14,536 bases of DNA from an uncultured cyanobacterium (GTDB lineage: Bacteria > Cyanobacteriota > Cyanobacteriia > PCC-6307 > Cyanobiaceae): positions 1 to 14,536 of the forward strand of contig CAIOXF010000132.1 in NCBI GenBank assembly GCA_903862155.1, given 5' to 3'. The notes under the pieces were generated by a model. That model was not told where the DNA came from, ran no database searches, and worked only from the letters and a program-made list of their open reading frames with translations. The position numbers and the translations under genes are program-made. Positions 5,201 through 12,750 of the stretch are shown piece after piece; position 1 is the stretch's first letter, and each line of letters starts with the position of its first letter.

Positions 5201-6462
5201 GGCGGCGGCAGGGCGGTTGCGGCCAGTCTGGCCATGCCCAGGGCCGCACTCAGCTGGGGGCGGTTGAGCACCGGCACGCCCAGCTGCCGCTGGCGGATGG
5301 CACGCCACTGGGGATTGCGGGCACCCCCGCCCAGGCTGATCACCCGTTCCACCGGCGGTGCGCCCAGGGCCTCCAGCCGCCGCCAGCCTGCCTGCTCGAT
5401 CGCCGCCAGCCCCTCCAGCAGCCCCTGCAAATACAGGCTGTCGCTCACGGGCCGAGGCTCGAGCACCGGCGCGAGCTGTGGATCATCCACCGGGAAGCGC
5501 TCACCCCTGGATGGCAGCGGCCGCAGCGCCAGCCCGCTGGCTTGCCTCGGATCGATCTGGCGGCTGAGTTCGGCGAGTTGCCCATCCGTGAAGAACTGGC
5601 GCAGCACCCCGGCGCCGGCATTGGAGGCCCCGCCCACCAACCAGCGGCCCCCTACCCGGTGGCAACTGATGCCGGGGCCCTGGATCGGCAGGGGGCAGAA
5701 CTGTTTGAGCACCAGGGTGGTGCCCAGCACCGTGATCCCGTCGCCGGGTTGGGGATCGGCGGCGAGCACGGCCGCGTTGGCATCGGTGCTGCCGGCCACC
5801 ACCTGGCAGCTGGGCGGTAGGCCAAGGGCTTGGGCGGCGGCCGGCGCCAGCGGCCCCAGCACCTCGCCGCTGGCCACGATCTGCGGAAGCGAACCAGCCC
5901 AGGGCTGCTGGGCGATCTCGCCGGCCCAGCGTTGCTGCTGCAGATCCCAGCCCAGGCGCAGGTTGTTGCCCTCCTCGCCCCAGCGCCAGTCGGCCAGCAG
6001 CCAGCCCATCAGCCAGTCGGCCTGGTGCCGGAGCAGCCAGGGTGTGGCGCCGCAACCCGCTGCTGTTGCGTCTGCCAGTAAGCGGAGGGAGCGTGCCAGG
6101 CTGCCGCTGGCACTGGCCGCCGGGGAGTTCGGGGCTTGAGCCACCAGGGCCGCAGCAGCTTCCGCGTGTTCCGGGCAGGCCAGGGAATAGGGCAAGGCCA
6201 GCCCCAGGGGGCCGTCCGCCAGGGAGCCGTCGGCACGGCAGAGCAGCAAGGTGCCGGAGGTGCCATCGAGGGCAATGGCACCCACCTGGGCCCGTTGCTC
6301 CGACGAGACCCGGTGTACCAGGGCCACGAGCCCACGGCGCCAGCCGTCGGGATCTTCAAAGCAGTTGGGGTAGGGACTGGCCTCCTCCGCCACCAGCCCA
6401 GTTTCTGGATGCAGCAACGCCAGCCGCAGGCCACTGGTGCCGAAGTCGACACCGAGGGCCAG
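5197..6462 (-). CDS. FGGY-family sugar kinase, D-ribulose kinase-like, probable CTG start
   Basis: The protein (421 residues from a CTG at 6462) belongs to the FGGY kinases. It reads closely like the cyanobacterial D-ribulose kinase SePSK as I recall it: phosphate-1 motif GVDFGTSGLR (4-13), IALDGTSGTLLLC, AGSTDANAAVLA with the probable catalytic Asp at 227, VGGASNAGAGVLRQFF, PLPSRGERFPVDDPQ, and a C-terminal LGGGARNPQWRA segment. FGGY kinases phosphorylate sugars or sugar alcohols with ATP in the cytoplasm; D-ribulose is the likely substrate by family. The first conventional start codon in frame is a TTG at 6417, but that would delete the phosphate-1 motif. The frame is open back to the metK stop. 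It lies 45 bases after metK and overlaps the next gene by ATGA. Confidence 0.85.
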   Translation of the reverse strand: MALGVDFGTSGLRLALLHPETGLVAEEASPYPNCFEDPDGWRRGLVALVHRVSSEQRAQVGAIALDGTSGTLLLCRADGSLADGPLGLALPYSLACPEHAEAAAALVAQAPNSPAASASGSLARSLRLLADATAAGCGATPWLLRHQADWLMGWLLADWRWGEEGNNLRLGWDLQQQRWAGEIAQQPWAGSLPQIVASGEVLGPLAPAAAQALGLPPSCQVVAGSTDANAAVLAADPQPGDGITVLGTTLVLKQFCPLPIQGPGISCHRVGGRWLVGGASNAGAGVLRQFFTDGQLAELSRQIDPRQASGLALRPLPSRGERFPVDDPQLAPVLEPRPVSDSLYLQGLLEGLAAIEQAGWRRLEALGAPPVERVISLGGGARNPQWRAIRQRQLGVPVLNRPQLSAALGMARLAATALPPP

Positions 6463-6507
6463 GGGCTGGCGAGGGGGAGCTGGGCTCAGAGCTAGAGCGC
6501 TGGGGGA

Positions 6508-7764
6508 TCAGGCGGCAGCAGCCACTTGGGCAGCAGTGGCCTGACGCAGGGTTTCGGCGATGGCGCTCACGTTCTCCCAGGGGAGGTTGAGGTCGCTGCG
6601 GCCGAAGTGACCGTAGGCGGCCACGTCTTGATAGAAGCGGCCGCCGCGCTCCTGGGGCAGGCCCCGCAGGTTGAAGGTTTCGATGATGGCGCCGGGGCGC
6701 AGATCGAAGTGCTCCTGCACCAGGGCGGTGAGGTCGGCATCGGAGATGGCGCCGGTGCCGAAGCTCTCCACCAGGATGCTTACGGGGCGTGCCACGCCGA
6801 TGGCGTAGCTCAGCTGCACCTCGGCCTTGCGGGCCAGGCCGGCGGCCACCAGGGCCTTGGCCACATAGCGGGCGGCGTAGGCGGCGGAGCGATCCACCTT
6901 GGTGGGATCTTTGCCGGAGAAGGCACCACCGCCATGGCGGGCATAGCCGCCGTAGGTGTCCACGATGATTTTGCGGCCGGTGAGGCCGGCATCGCCCTGG
7001 GGCCCGCCCACCACGAACTTGCCGGTGGGATTCACCAGGAAGCGGGTGTTCTCCTTGCTCGGCTTGAGGCTCAGGTCGCTGGTGGCGGGCTCCACCACAT
7101 GGCTCCAGAGGTCGGCGGCGATGCGCTCGCGCAGGGCACCGTCTTCGCTGATGCCGTCGATCTCGGCGGTGTGCTGGGTGGAGATCAGGATCGTGTCGAT
7201 CGCCACGGGCACGTCGTTTTCATAAACGACGCTTACCTGGGTTTTGCCGTCGGGCAGCAGGTAGCCGAGGGTGCCGTTGTGGCGCACTTCTGCCAGACGA
7301 CGCGCCAGGCGGTGGGCCAGACTGATCGGCAGCGGCATCAGCTCAGGCGTTTCGTTGCAGGCGTAGCCGAACATGATCCCCTGATCACCGGCCCCCACCA
7401 GATCCAGCGGATCACCGGCGTGGTCGTCGGCCTCATCCACGCCCTGGGCAATGTCGGGCGATTGCTGATCGAGGGCCACCAGCACGGCGCAGCTGTTGGC
7501 GTCGAAACCGCCAGCGCGGGCGCCGCTGTAGCCGATCGTCTCGATCACGCCCCGCACCAGGGTGTTGAAGTCCACCCGGGCCTGGGTGGTGACTTCGCCG
7601 GTGAGCAGGCACAGGCCGGTGTTCACCACGGTTTCGCAGGCCACACGGGAGGCGGGGTCCTGGGCGAGCAGGGCGTCGAGCACCGCATCGCTCACCTGAT
7701 CGCAGATCTTGTCGGGATGACCTTCGGTCACCGACTCGGAGGTGAAGACGTAACGGCTACCCAT
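6508..7764 (-). CDS. metK: S-adenosylmethionine synthetase (methionine adenosyltransferase)
   Basis: This 418-residue enzyme makes S-adenosylmethionine from methionine and ATP. The sequence has the signature GHPDK (15-19) near the N-terminus, the methionine adenosyltransferase motif GAGDQGIMFGYA (124-135), and the glycine-rich GGGAFSGKDPTKVDRS (278-293). C-terminal PWE and surrounding residues are also typical. Length is slightly above the usual 390-400 because of a short alanine-rich tail (about 409-418). The ATG at 7764 gives the standard MGSRYVFTSESVTEG start. No Shine-Dalgarno is seen. The 87-base gap upstream can fold into a nested stem structure. The FGGY kinase follows. Confidence 0.98.
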   Translation of the reverse strand: MGSRYVFTSESVTEGHPDKICDQVSDAVLDALLAQDPASRVACETVVNTGLCLLTGEVTTQARVDFNTLVRGVIETIGYSGARAGGFDANSCAVLVALDQQSPDIAQGVDEADDHAGDPLDLVGAGDQGIMFGYACNETPELMPLPISLAHRLARRLAEVRHNGTLGYLLPDGKTQVSVVYENDVPVAIDTILISTQHTAEIDGISEDGALRERIAADLWSHVVEPATSDLSLKPSKENTRFLVNPTGKFVVGGPQGDAGLTGRKIIVDTYGGYARHGGGAFSGKDPTKVDRSAAYAARYVAKALVAAGLARKAEVQLSYAIGVARPVSILVESFGTGAISDADLTALVQEHFDLRPGAIIETFNLRGLPQERGGRFYQDVAAYGHFGRSDLNLPWENVSAIAETLRQATAAQVAAAA

Positions 7765-7859
7765 GAATCACGCATCGGGATTGGGGCAACACCTTATCCC
7801 CGGCCCTAAATCGGCTACTGGCCCACCCGACCTTTGGGGTCGGGATTGGTTTTAGGGCC
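7765..7859 (-). promoter_or_regulatory. Structured metK leader: nested inverted repeats and a duplicated 10-mer
   Basis: A perfect 9-bp inverted repeat (GGCCCTAAA at 7802-7810, TTTAGGGCC at 7851-7859) encloses a second perfect 7-bp hairpin (CCCGACC 7826-7832, GGTCGGG 7838-7844). The outer 3' plus-strand arm overlaps the stop codon of the upstream HAD gene. The 10-mer TCGGGATTGG occurs at 7775-7784 and again at 7840-7849, so the segment pairing in the inner hairpin could instead pair near the metK start. There is no T-run, so it is not an ordinary terminator. A minus-strand GATAAGGT near 7790 is a possible -10. I do not recognise a known SAM riboswitch class. Confidence 0.4.
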
Positions 7860-8643
7860 TGAGATCTAGCTCATTCCAGTGGTGGAGCTGGAGAAAGCTC
7901 GGATCCAGCGGTGGCCGTTGGCTCCAGGCGGCTGTGTAGCCCAGCACCACGGGCAACCCGGCGGCTCGGGCCATGCGCAGATCGCTATTGGCATCGCCGA
8001 TCAGGGCGCAGGCTTCGGCGCCAACCCCCAATTCATGGCAGAGGGCGTGCACTGCGGCAGGGTCTGGTTTTTTCGGGGTGTGCTCCGCACTCCAGTAGGC
8101 CTGGAAATGCTGGGCGATGCCCTGGCTATCCAGAAAGGCTTCGATTCCGGCCACCTCGTCGTTGCTGATCACGGCGCAGAGCAGCCCGGCGGTAGCCAGG
8201 CGCTCCACCAGATCGTGCAGGCCAGCGGTGGCCACCGGCTTGTGGGCACTGCCGGTGCCGTGCAGGGCATCGGTGCTCTCAAACACCGCCTCGCTGAGGG
8301 CGAGGGCCTCAGGCCAGCCCAGCCCCACTTGGGCTAAGGCCGTGGCGGTGGAGATCAGATTGTGCTGGCGGCTGGCCACGGCGGTGGTTCCAGCCGGATG
8401 CACCCCCCCATCCCCCAGGCCATACGCCCTGCGCAGCAGGTCGTCGAGCTCGCCCATCACCCCGGGGGCAACCTCGGGATGGTGTTCGCCGAGCAGGCGC
8501 ACGCAATGAAAAACCCTGGCCTCGGCCAGGGCATGGAGCATGGGCTCGCTGATGGAGAGGGTGCCGTCCTTGTCGAACAACACCGCACGAATCGGTTGAT
8601 CCGGCTCTCCGATCTGTTCGCCCCGCAGCAACAACTGGGCCAC
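7852..8643 (-). CDS. HAD-superfamily phosphatase (phosphoglycolate phosphatase-like)
   Basis: From a GTG start at 8643 the protein has 263 residues. HAD motif I is DKDGTL (24-29, with Asp-24 the nucleophile and Asp-26 the acid/base), motif II is the Ser of VISND (160), motif III the Lys of PKKPDP (190-195), and motif IV GDANSDLRMA (216-225). A helical cap of about 130 residues lies between motifs I and II, as in class C1 phosphatases such as phosphoglycolate phosphatase. The substrate cannot be told from sequence; clearing 2-phosphoglycolate is one possibility in a photosynthetic cell. The frame extends upstream to 8745, but that part overlaps rpsA and lacks family similarity, so GTG ten bases after the rpsA stop is preferred. 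An rpsA-HAD operon is likely. Confidence 0.85.
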   Translation of the reverse strand: MAQLLLRGEQIGEPDQPIRAVLFDKDGTLSISEPMLHALAEARVFHCVRLLGEHHPEVAPGVMGELDDLLRRAYGLGDGGVHPAGTTAVASRQHNLISTATALAQVGLGWPEALALSEAVFESTDALHGTGSAHKPVATAGLHDLVERLATAGLLCAVISNDEVAGIEAFLDSQGIAQHFQAYWSAEHTPKKPDPAAVHALCHELGVGAEACALIGDANSDLRMARAAGLPVVLGYTAAWSQRPPLDPSFLQLHHWNELDLRP

Positions 8644-8653
8644 GGGTGTTGGC

Positions 8654-9712
8654 TCAGTCGAGGGTGACGCCCATCGGCTCGTTGTCTTCAGCCTGCTCCA
8701 GCAGCATCTGCTTGTAGCGAGCAGCCATCTCCTCGGCCTGATCAAACACCTTCTGGGGATCGGTAAGCATGTCGCCCGGCTCGGGCTCGAGGGCCTTGGT
8801 GGAGAGGGAGATCCGGCCCCGCTCGGCGTCGAGGTCGATGATCATCACCTTCATCTGGTCGTTCACGTTGAGCACCGTGTGGGGTGTCTCGATGTGCTCG
8901 TGGCTGATCTCGGAGATGTGCAGCAGGCCACTCACACCACCGATATCGATGAAGGCGCCGTAGGGCTTGATGCCGCGGACGGTACCGAGCACCACTTCGC
9001 CCACTTCCAATCGATTCATCTTGCGCTCCACCAGGGCGCGGCGATGGCTGAGCACCAGGCGGTTGCGCTCCTCGTCCACCTCCAGGAACTTGAGGGGCAG
9101 GAAGTCGGCCACGAGCTCTTCCTTGGCCTTGCGGGTGCTGATGTGGCTGCCGGGGATGAAGCCGCGCAGACCTTCCACCCGCACTAGGGCACCACCACGG
9201 TTCGTGGCGAACACCTCGGAGTAGATGGTGGCGTCTTCTTTTTGCAGCTGACGCACGCGCTCCCAGGCGCGCTGGTACTCGATGCGGCGGATCGAGAGGG
9301 TGAGCTGACCATCTTCATTCTCTTCGCTGAGGATGAAGAACTCGCGGATCTCACCGGGCTCGAGCACGTCGCTCAGGCCTTCCACCCGGTTGATCGACAC
9401 CTCCTGCAGGGGCATGAAGGCGGCGGTCTTGGCGCCGATGTCGATCATGGCGCCCTTGGGCTCCAGAGCGAACACGGTGCCGTTCACCACGTCACCGGGC
9501 TTGAAGTTGTAGTCGTACTTGCTCAGCAGCGAGGCGAACTCGTCCAGGGTGAAACCGACCCCGTCGAGATCACGGGAGCTGGGGCGGCTGCCCGGGTCGT
9601 CGGCGGTCGGAACCTCTTCCGGAATGGCGAGGTCGAGATCGTCGGCTGCCGCTTCAGCGGCCAGATCGAGATCGGCCTCGTGGGTGCTGATGTCGGAAGG
9701 GGTCACGGTCAT
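8654..9712 (-). CDS. rpsA: 30S ribosomal protein S1 (three S1 domains, cyanobacterial form)
   Basis: The 352-residue protein has three S1 RNA-binding domains at about 72-142, 160-226 and 237-306. The third, GTVRGIKPYGAFIDIGGVSG (243-262), is the canonical one. A 60-residue acidic N-terminal extension and an acidic C-terminal tail flank them. Three repeats, against six in the E. coli protein, is the form found in cyanobacteria and chloroplasts. S1 helps bind and unfold mRNA on the 30S subunit. The start is fixed by MTVTPSD at 9712; there is no Shine-Dalgarno. Two hairpins precede it. The HAD gene follows by ten bases. Confidence 0.95.
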   Translation of the reverse strand: MTVTPSDISTHEADLDLAAEAAADDLDLAIPEEVPTADDPGSRPSSRDLDGVGFTLDEFASLLSKYDYNFKPGDVVNGTVFALEPKGAMIDIGAKTAAFMPLQEVSINRVEGLSDVLEPGEIREFFILSEENEDGQLTLSIRRIEYQRAWERVRQLQKEDATIYSEVFATNRGGALVRVEGLRGFIPGSHISTRKAKEELVADFLPLKFLEVDEERNRLVLSHRRALVERKMNRLEVGEVVLGTVRGIKPYGAFIDIGGVSGLLHISEISHEHIETPHTVLNVNDQMKVMIIDLDAERGRISLSTKALEPEPGDMLTDPQKVFDQAEEMAARYKQMLLEQAEDNEPMGVTLD

Positions 9713-9724
9713 GGAGAGTTGGCG

Positions 9725-9774
9725 GCCTGCCCGCAGGCAGTGCGAAGGAATGCAGTTCTGCCCGCCAGCAGAAC
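9725..9774 (-). promoter_or_regulatory. Two hairpins in the rpsA leader
   Basis: Read as the minus-strand transcript, GTTCTGC/GCAGAAC (arms 9774-9768 and 9761-9755, 6-base loop) is followed by the perfect palindrome GCCTGC-GG-GCAGGC (9738-9725), which ends 12 bases before the rpsA ATG. No T-run follows either, so they are not standard terminators for nrdR. A GATACA sequence upstream (about 9790-9795) could be a -10. In E. coli the rpsA leader also lacks a Shine-Dalgarno and is folded into hairpins used for S1 autoregulation. The same role here is inference. Confidence 0.4.
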
Positions 9775-9808
9775 ACGCAGCCTTTCACTGTATCAACGCA
9801 CCCAGTCT

Positions 9809-10306
9809 TCAGCCGATCGCCGCGAGGGCCGGTTTGGCTTTGCTGCGGCTGCTCGACCGTCGGTTGAGACCTTCAAGCGTGGCGACGAAGTCGCTGATGC
9901 CCTGGAACTGCCGATACACCGAGGCAAATCGCACGTAAGCCACCTCGCTCATGTCGCCCAACTGCTGCAGCACCAGTTCGCCGATTTCGGCGCTGCTCAC
10001 CTCGCGGCCGCTGCGCTGCTGGAGCTGCACTTCGATCTCGTCCACCACCATTTCCAGCCGCGCTGGCTCCAGGCCTGTTTTTTCGCAGGCCCGCAGCAAG
10101 CCATGTAGCAATTTGGAGCGGTTGAACGTTTCGCGGTGGCCGTTGCGCTTCACCACCGTGATCGGAACCGTTTCCACCCGTTCATAGGTGGTGAAACGGA
10201 ATTCGCAATTCAGGCATTCACGCCGACGCCGCACACTGCGCCCGCCATCGGCAGCCCGTGATTCGAGCACCCGGCTATCCGTGTGTTGGCAGGAGGGGCA
10301 TTGCAT
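9809..10306 (-). CDS. nrdR: Transcriptional repressor NrdR
   Basis: This 165-residue protein represses ribonucleotide reductase genes in response to (d)ATP. An N-terminal zinc ribbon has Cys-3, Cys-6, Cys-31 and Cys-34 (MQCPSC and CLNC), with the RRRREC arginine stretch (26-31) used in DNA binding. An ATP-cone spans about 49-139 (PITVVKRNGHRETFNRSKLL). The last 20 residues are a variable basic tail. The start at 10306 gives the invariant M-x-CPxC N-terminus; the frame extends upstream to 10399, but that extension has no similarity. Typical NrdR length is about 150-160. It is the first gene after the psbB-psbT terminator; its targets are outside the window. Confidence 0.95.
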   Translation of the reverse strand: MQCPSCQHTDSRVLESRAADGGRSVRRRRECLNCEFRFTTYERVETVPITVVKRNGHRETFNRSKLLHGLLRACEKTGLEPARLEMVVDEIEVQLQQRSGREVSSAEIGELVLQQLGDMSEVAYVRFASVYRQFQGISDFVATLEGLNRRSSSRSKAKPALAAIG

Positions 10307-10397
10307 CCCCGAAAGGCGCGGGTTTGTGTGAAGCAAGTGTAGACAGCCCTGTTCGCTTTGAGAAGACCGCCGTCGCTGCAAAAGCACGCATGCACAC

Positions 10398-10422
10398 AAA
10401 AAAACCCCTGCCGAAGCAGGGG
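10398..10422 (-). terminator. Rho-independent terminator after psbT, UUCG loop
   Basis: On the minus strand CCCCTGC-TTCG-GCAGGGG (10422-10405) is a perfect 7-bp stem with the extra-stable UUCG tetraloop, followed by seven T residues (10404-10398). It lies 22 bases after the psbT stop and ends the psbB-psbT transcript. Confidence 0.95.
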
Positions 10423-10444
10423 CTGAGCGGATGGAGGCTGAAAA

Positions 10445-10540
10445 TCACTTGCCAATCTTCGGGGGATCGCGGAAGGCGATCGCGAAGAACAGGGTGGAAA
10501 TGGCCAGCGCAAGGATGAGGATGTAAGCGAAGCTTTCCAT
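10445..10540 (-). CDS. psbT: Photosystem II protein PsbT
   Basis: This 31-residue single-helix subunit reads MESFAYILILALAISTLFFA, then IAFRDPPKIGK. This is the invariant PsbT sequence, with a hydrophobic N-terminal membrane helix and a stromal RDPPK tail. PsbT sits at the photosystem II dimer interface beside D1 and CP47 and aids repair. A strong AGGAG lies six bases before the ATG, much better than for its neighbours. It follows psbB by 21 bases, an arrangement conserved in cyanobacteria and chloroplasts, and is followed by the UUCG terminator. Confidence 0.97.
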   Translation of the reverse strand: MESFAYILILALAISTLFFAIAFRDPPKIGK

Positions 10541-10561
10541 GGTTTCTCCTGGTGCTGACGA

Positions 10562-12121
10562 TCAGCTGAGGGTAGAGCCGGCCGGGGGCACGTAACCCTC
10601 GGGGAGGCGGCGGGTGGAGCGGTCGCCCAATTTCTGGAACAGACCGAATTCAACCTGTTCGCCCAGATCAGGGTCGATACCGGCGAACACGTCGCGGTAC
10701 AGGGTGCGGGCACCGTGCCAGATGTGGCCGAAGAAGAAGAGCAGCGCGAAGGTGGCGTGGCCGAAGGTGAACCAGCCGCGCGGTGAGCTGCGGAAGGTGC
10801 CGTCGGAGTGATAGGTCTCGCGATCGAAGTCGAAGGCCTCACCAAGCTGAGCCTTACGGGCCAGGCGCTTCACGTCGGCAGGGTCGGTGAAGGTTTTGCC
10901 GTCGAGGGCACCGCCGTACACGGTGGCGGTCACGCCGGTCTGTTCGAAGGAGTACTTCGCCTCGGCGCGGCGGAAGGGGATGTCGGCACGAACGATGCCG
11001 TCCTTGTCTTCGAGCACCACAGGGAAGTTCTCGAAGAAGTTGGGCAGGCGGCGCACCTGGAGCTCGCGGCCGTCCTTGTCGGTGAAGGAGATGTGGCCGA
11101 GCCAGCCGGTGGGCAGGCCATCGCCGTTCACCATCGGACCCACGCGGAACAGGCCGCCCTTGGCCGGGCTATTGCCCACGTAGTCGTAGAAGGCGAGCTT
11201 TTCAGGAATCGAAGCCCATGCCTGATCCTTACTGGCACCGTTCTCGATCGCCGTTTCCACGCGGCGGTTGATCTCAGTCTTGAAGTAGCTCTGGTCCCAC
11301 TGGTAGCGGGTGGGCCCGAACAGCTCAATGGGGGTGGCGGCAGCGCCGTACCACATGGTGCCTGCCACCACGAAGGCGGCGAAGAACACGGCGGCAATGG
11401 CCGAGGCCAGCACCGTTTCGATGTTGCCCATGCGCAGGGCCTTGTAGAGGCGCTCCGGCGGGCGTGTGGTGATGTGGAAGATGCCAGCGATGATGCCCAC
11501 GATGCCTGCGGCGATGTGGTGGGCCACGATGCCGCCCGGGTTGAAGGGGTTGAAGCCTTCAGGGCCCCAGGAGGGCTGTACCGGTTCCAAGTGACCGGTG
11601 ATGCCGTAGGCGTCGCTCACCCACATGCCCGGGCCGAACACACCAGTGAGGTGGAACGCGCCGAAGCCGAAGCAGGCCAGGCCGGCCAGCAGCAGGTGGA
11701 TGCCGAAGATCTTGGGGAGGTCGAGAGCGGGCTCGCCGGTGCGGGGGTCCTGCCAGATCTCGAGATCCCAGTAGGTCCAGTGCCAGATGGCAGCCAGGAA
11801 CAGCAGGCCGCTCAGGATGATGTGGGCCGCGGCCACGCCCTCGAAGCTCCAGAAGCCGGGATCCACACCGGTCTCACCGGTGATGCTCCAGCCGCCCCAG
11901 CTGCCGGTCACACCCAGGCGAGCCATGAACGGCATCACAAACATGCCCTGGCGCCACATCGGGTTGAGCACCGGGTCGGACGGATCAAAGATCGCGAGCT
12001 CGTAAAGCGCCATCGAGCCGGCCCAGCCGGCCACCAGCGCGGTGTGCATGAGGTGCACGGCGAGCAATCGGCCCGGGTCGTTAATGACGACCGTGTGCAC
12101 CCGATACCAGGGCAATCCCAT
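10562..12121 (-). CDS. psbB: Photosystem II CP47 chlorophyll apoprotein
   Basis: This 519-residue core antenna protein binds chlorophyll a and passes energy to the photosystem II reaction centre. The start MGLPWYRVHTVVINDPGRLL is diagnostic, and conserved histidines for chlorophyll sit in the membrane helices (for example HLMHTAL, HIILSGLLFLAAIWHW, HHIAAGIVGIIAGIFH). Six membrane helices and the large lumenal loop between helices V and VI are present. The C-terminal tail beyond RDVFAGIDPDLGEQVEFG is slightly longer than usual. It is the first gene of psbB-psbT and diverges from the ferredoxin gene across a 115-base gap. No Shine-Dalgarno is obvious. Confidence 0.98.
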   Translation of the reverse strand: MGLPWYRVHTVVINDPGRLLAVHLMHTALVAGWAGSMALYELAIFDPSDPVLNPMWRQGMFVMPFMARLGVTGSWGGWSITGETGVDPGFWSFEGVAAAHIILSGLLFLAAIWHWTYWDLEIWQDPRTGEPALDLPKIFGIHLLLAGLACFGFGAFHLTGVFGPGMWVSDAYGITGHLEPVQPSWGPEGFNPFNPGGIVAHHIAAGIVGIIAGIFHITTRPPERLYKALRMGNIETVLASAIAAVFFAAFVVAGTMWYGAAATPIELFGPTRYQWDQSYFKTEINRRVETAIENGASKDQAWASIPEKLAFYDYVGNSPAKGGLFRVGPMVNGDGLPTGWLGHISFTDKDGRELQVRRLPNFFENFPVVLEDKDGIVRADIPFRRAEAKYSFEQTGVTATVYGGALDGKTFTDPADVKRLARKAQLGEAFDFDRETYHSDGTFRSSPRGWFTFGHATFALLFFFGHIWHGARTLYRDVFAGIDPDLGEQVEFGLFQKLGDRSTRRLPEGYVPPAGSTLS

Positions 12122-12236
12122 TGGGGGTAGTTCTGGGTGGGTTGGGCGATCGTAAGGGTCGTGCCGGCCTTGCGGCGGCGCTGGTTACGGAGCGCAACGG
12201 CCGGTCTCAGAATCGGCGCAGTTGCCGTGCCGTTCC
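12122..12236. promoter_or_regulatory. Divergent promoter region between psbB and the ferredoxin gene
   Basis: This short gap must serve both directions. Weak -10 candidates are TACGAT on the minus strand (12154-12149, 28 bases before psbB) and CAGAAT on the plus strand (12209-12214, about 22 bases before the ferredoxin ATG). No convincing -35 hexamers or operators are visible. Confidence 0.3.
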
Positions 12237-12701
12237 ATGCCCGTGATCCGTTTCGTGCGTGAGGGCCTTGATGTGGAGTGCTATCCGGGTGAAAACCTAC
12301 GGGAGGTGGCCCTGCGTGAGGGCATCAAGCTGTATGGCCTGAAGGGAACCCTGGGCAACTGCGGCGGTTGCGGCCAGTGCATTACCTGCTTCGTGGAGAT
12401 CCCCGAGGCCAATCCCTCCGGTGCACTCACGCCGCGCACGCCCGTGGAAGAGCAAAAGCTGCGGCGTCGGCCCCATGGCTGGCGCCTGGCCTGCCAGGCC
12501 CTGGTGCAGCAGTCGCTGGTTGTGGTCACGCGCCCCCAGATCGGCCTGGCCGAGAAAGATTCCGCCGTGGCCACGGCCCTGGCCCAGCCCCTGCCGGCCG
12601 GGCCCACCGAATGGCCACGCCAGCCGGAGGCCGACCTCGACGAGGCTGATCAGGAGGCAGAAGAGGAGGGCGGTACCGCTACGGGCGGTGAAGGCGCCTG
12701 A
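12237..12701 (+). CDS. [2Fe-2S] ferredoxin with acidic C-terminal tail
   Basis: From the ATG at 12237 the protein has 154 residues. Residues about 2-95 form a ferredoxin (beta-grasp) domain. Likely cluster ligands are Cys-42, Cys-48, Cys-51 and Cys-86 (in GWRLACQA). The first three follow a C-x5-C-x2-C spacing, like adrenodoxin and Isc-type ferredoxins, instead of the C-x4-C-x2-C of photosynthetic PetF. An additional Cys-45 lies in the loop. Residues about 120-154 are an acidic, glycine-rich tail of unknown role. A TTG at 12222 would add five residues without support. It diverges from psbB and precedes psbM, suggesting a photosynthesis-linked electron carrier, but its partner cannot be told. 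Confidence 0.88.
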   Translation: MPVIRFVREGLDVECYPGENLREVALREGIKLYGLKGTLGNCGGCGQCITCFVEIPEANPSGALTPRTPVEEQKLRRRPHGWRLACQALVQQSLVVVTRPQIGLAEKDSAVATALAQPLPAGPTEWPRQPEADLDEADQEAEEEGGTATGGEGA

Positions 12702-12750
12702 AGTTCACCCGGTGCCCGGTGATACCCTCCCGCTACCCGACACACGCTCC

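Noticed and set aside
6526..7809. A 427-codon plus-strand open frame opposite metK
   Set aside because: It mirrors the metK reading frame, gives low-complexity Gly/His/Ala protein, and has no family features.
8644..8745. In-frame upstream extension of the HAD phosphatase
   Set aside because: It overlaps the end of rpsA and lies far ahead of motif I. A GTG ten bases after the rpsA stop gives normal family length.
10476..10483. HIP1 octamer GCGATCGC inside psbT
   Set aside because: It is a single copy within coding sequence, with no enrichment seen in the window. It may be chance.
10808..12130. A 440-codon plus-strand open frame opposite psbB
   Set aside because: It is antisense to CP47, with a His/Gly/Val-rich composition typical of a codon shadow.
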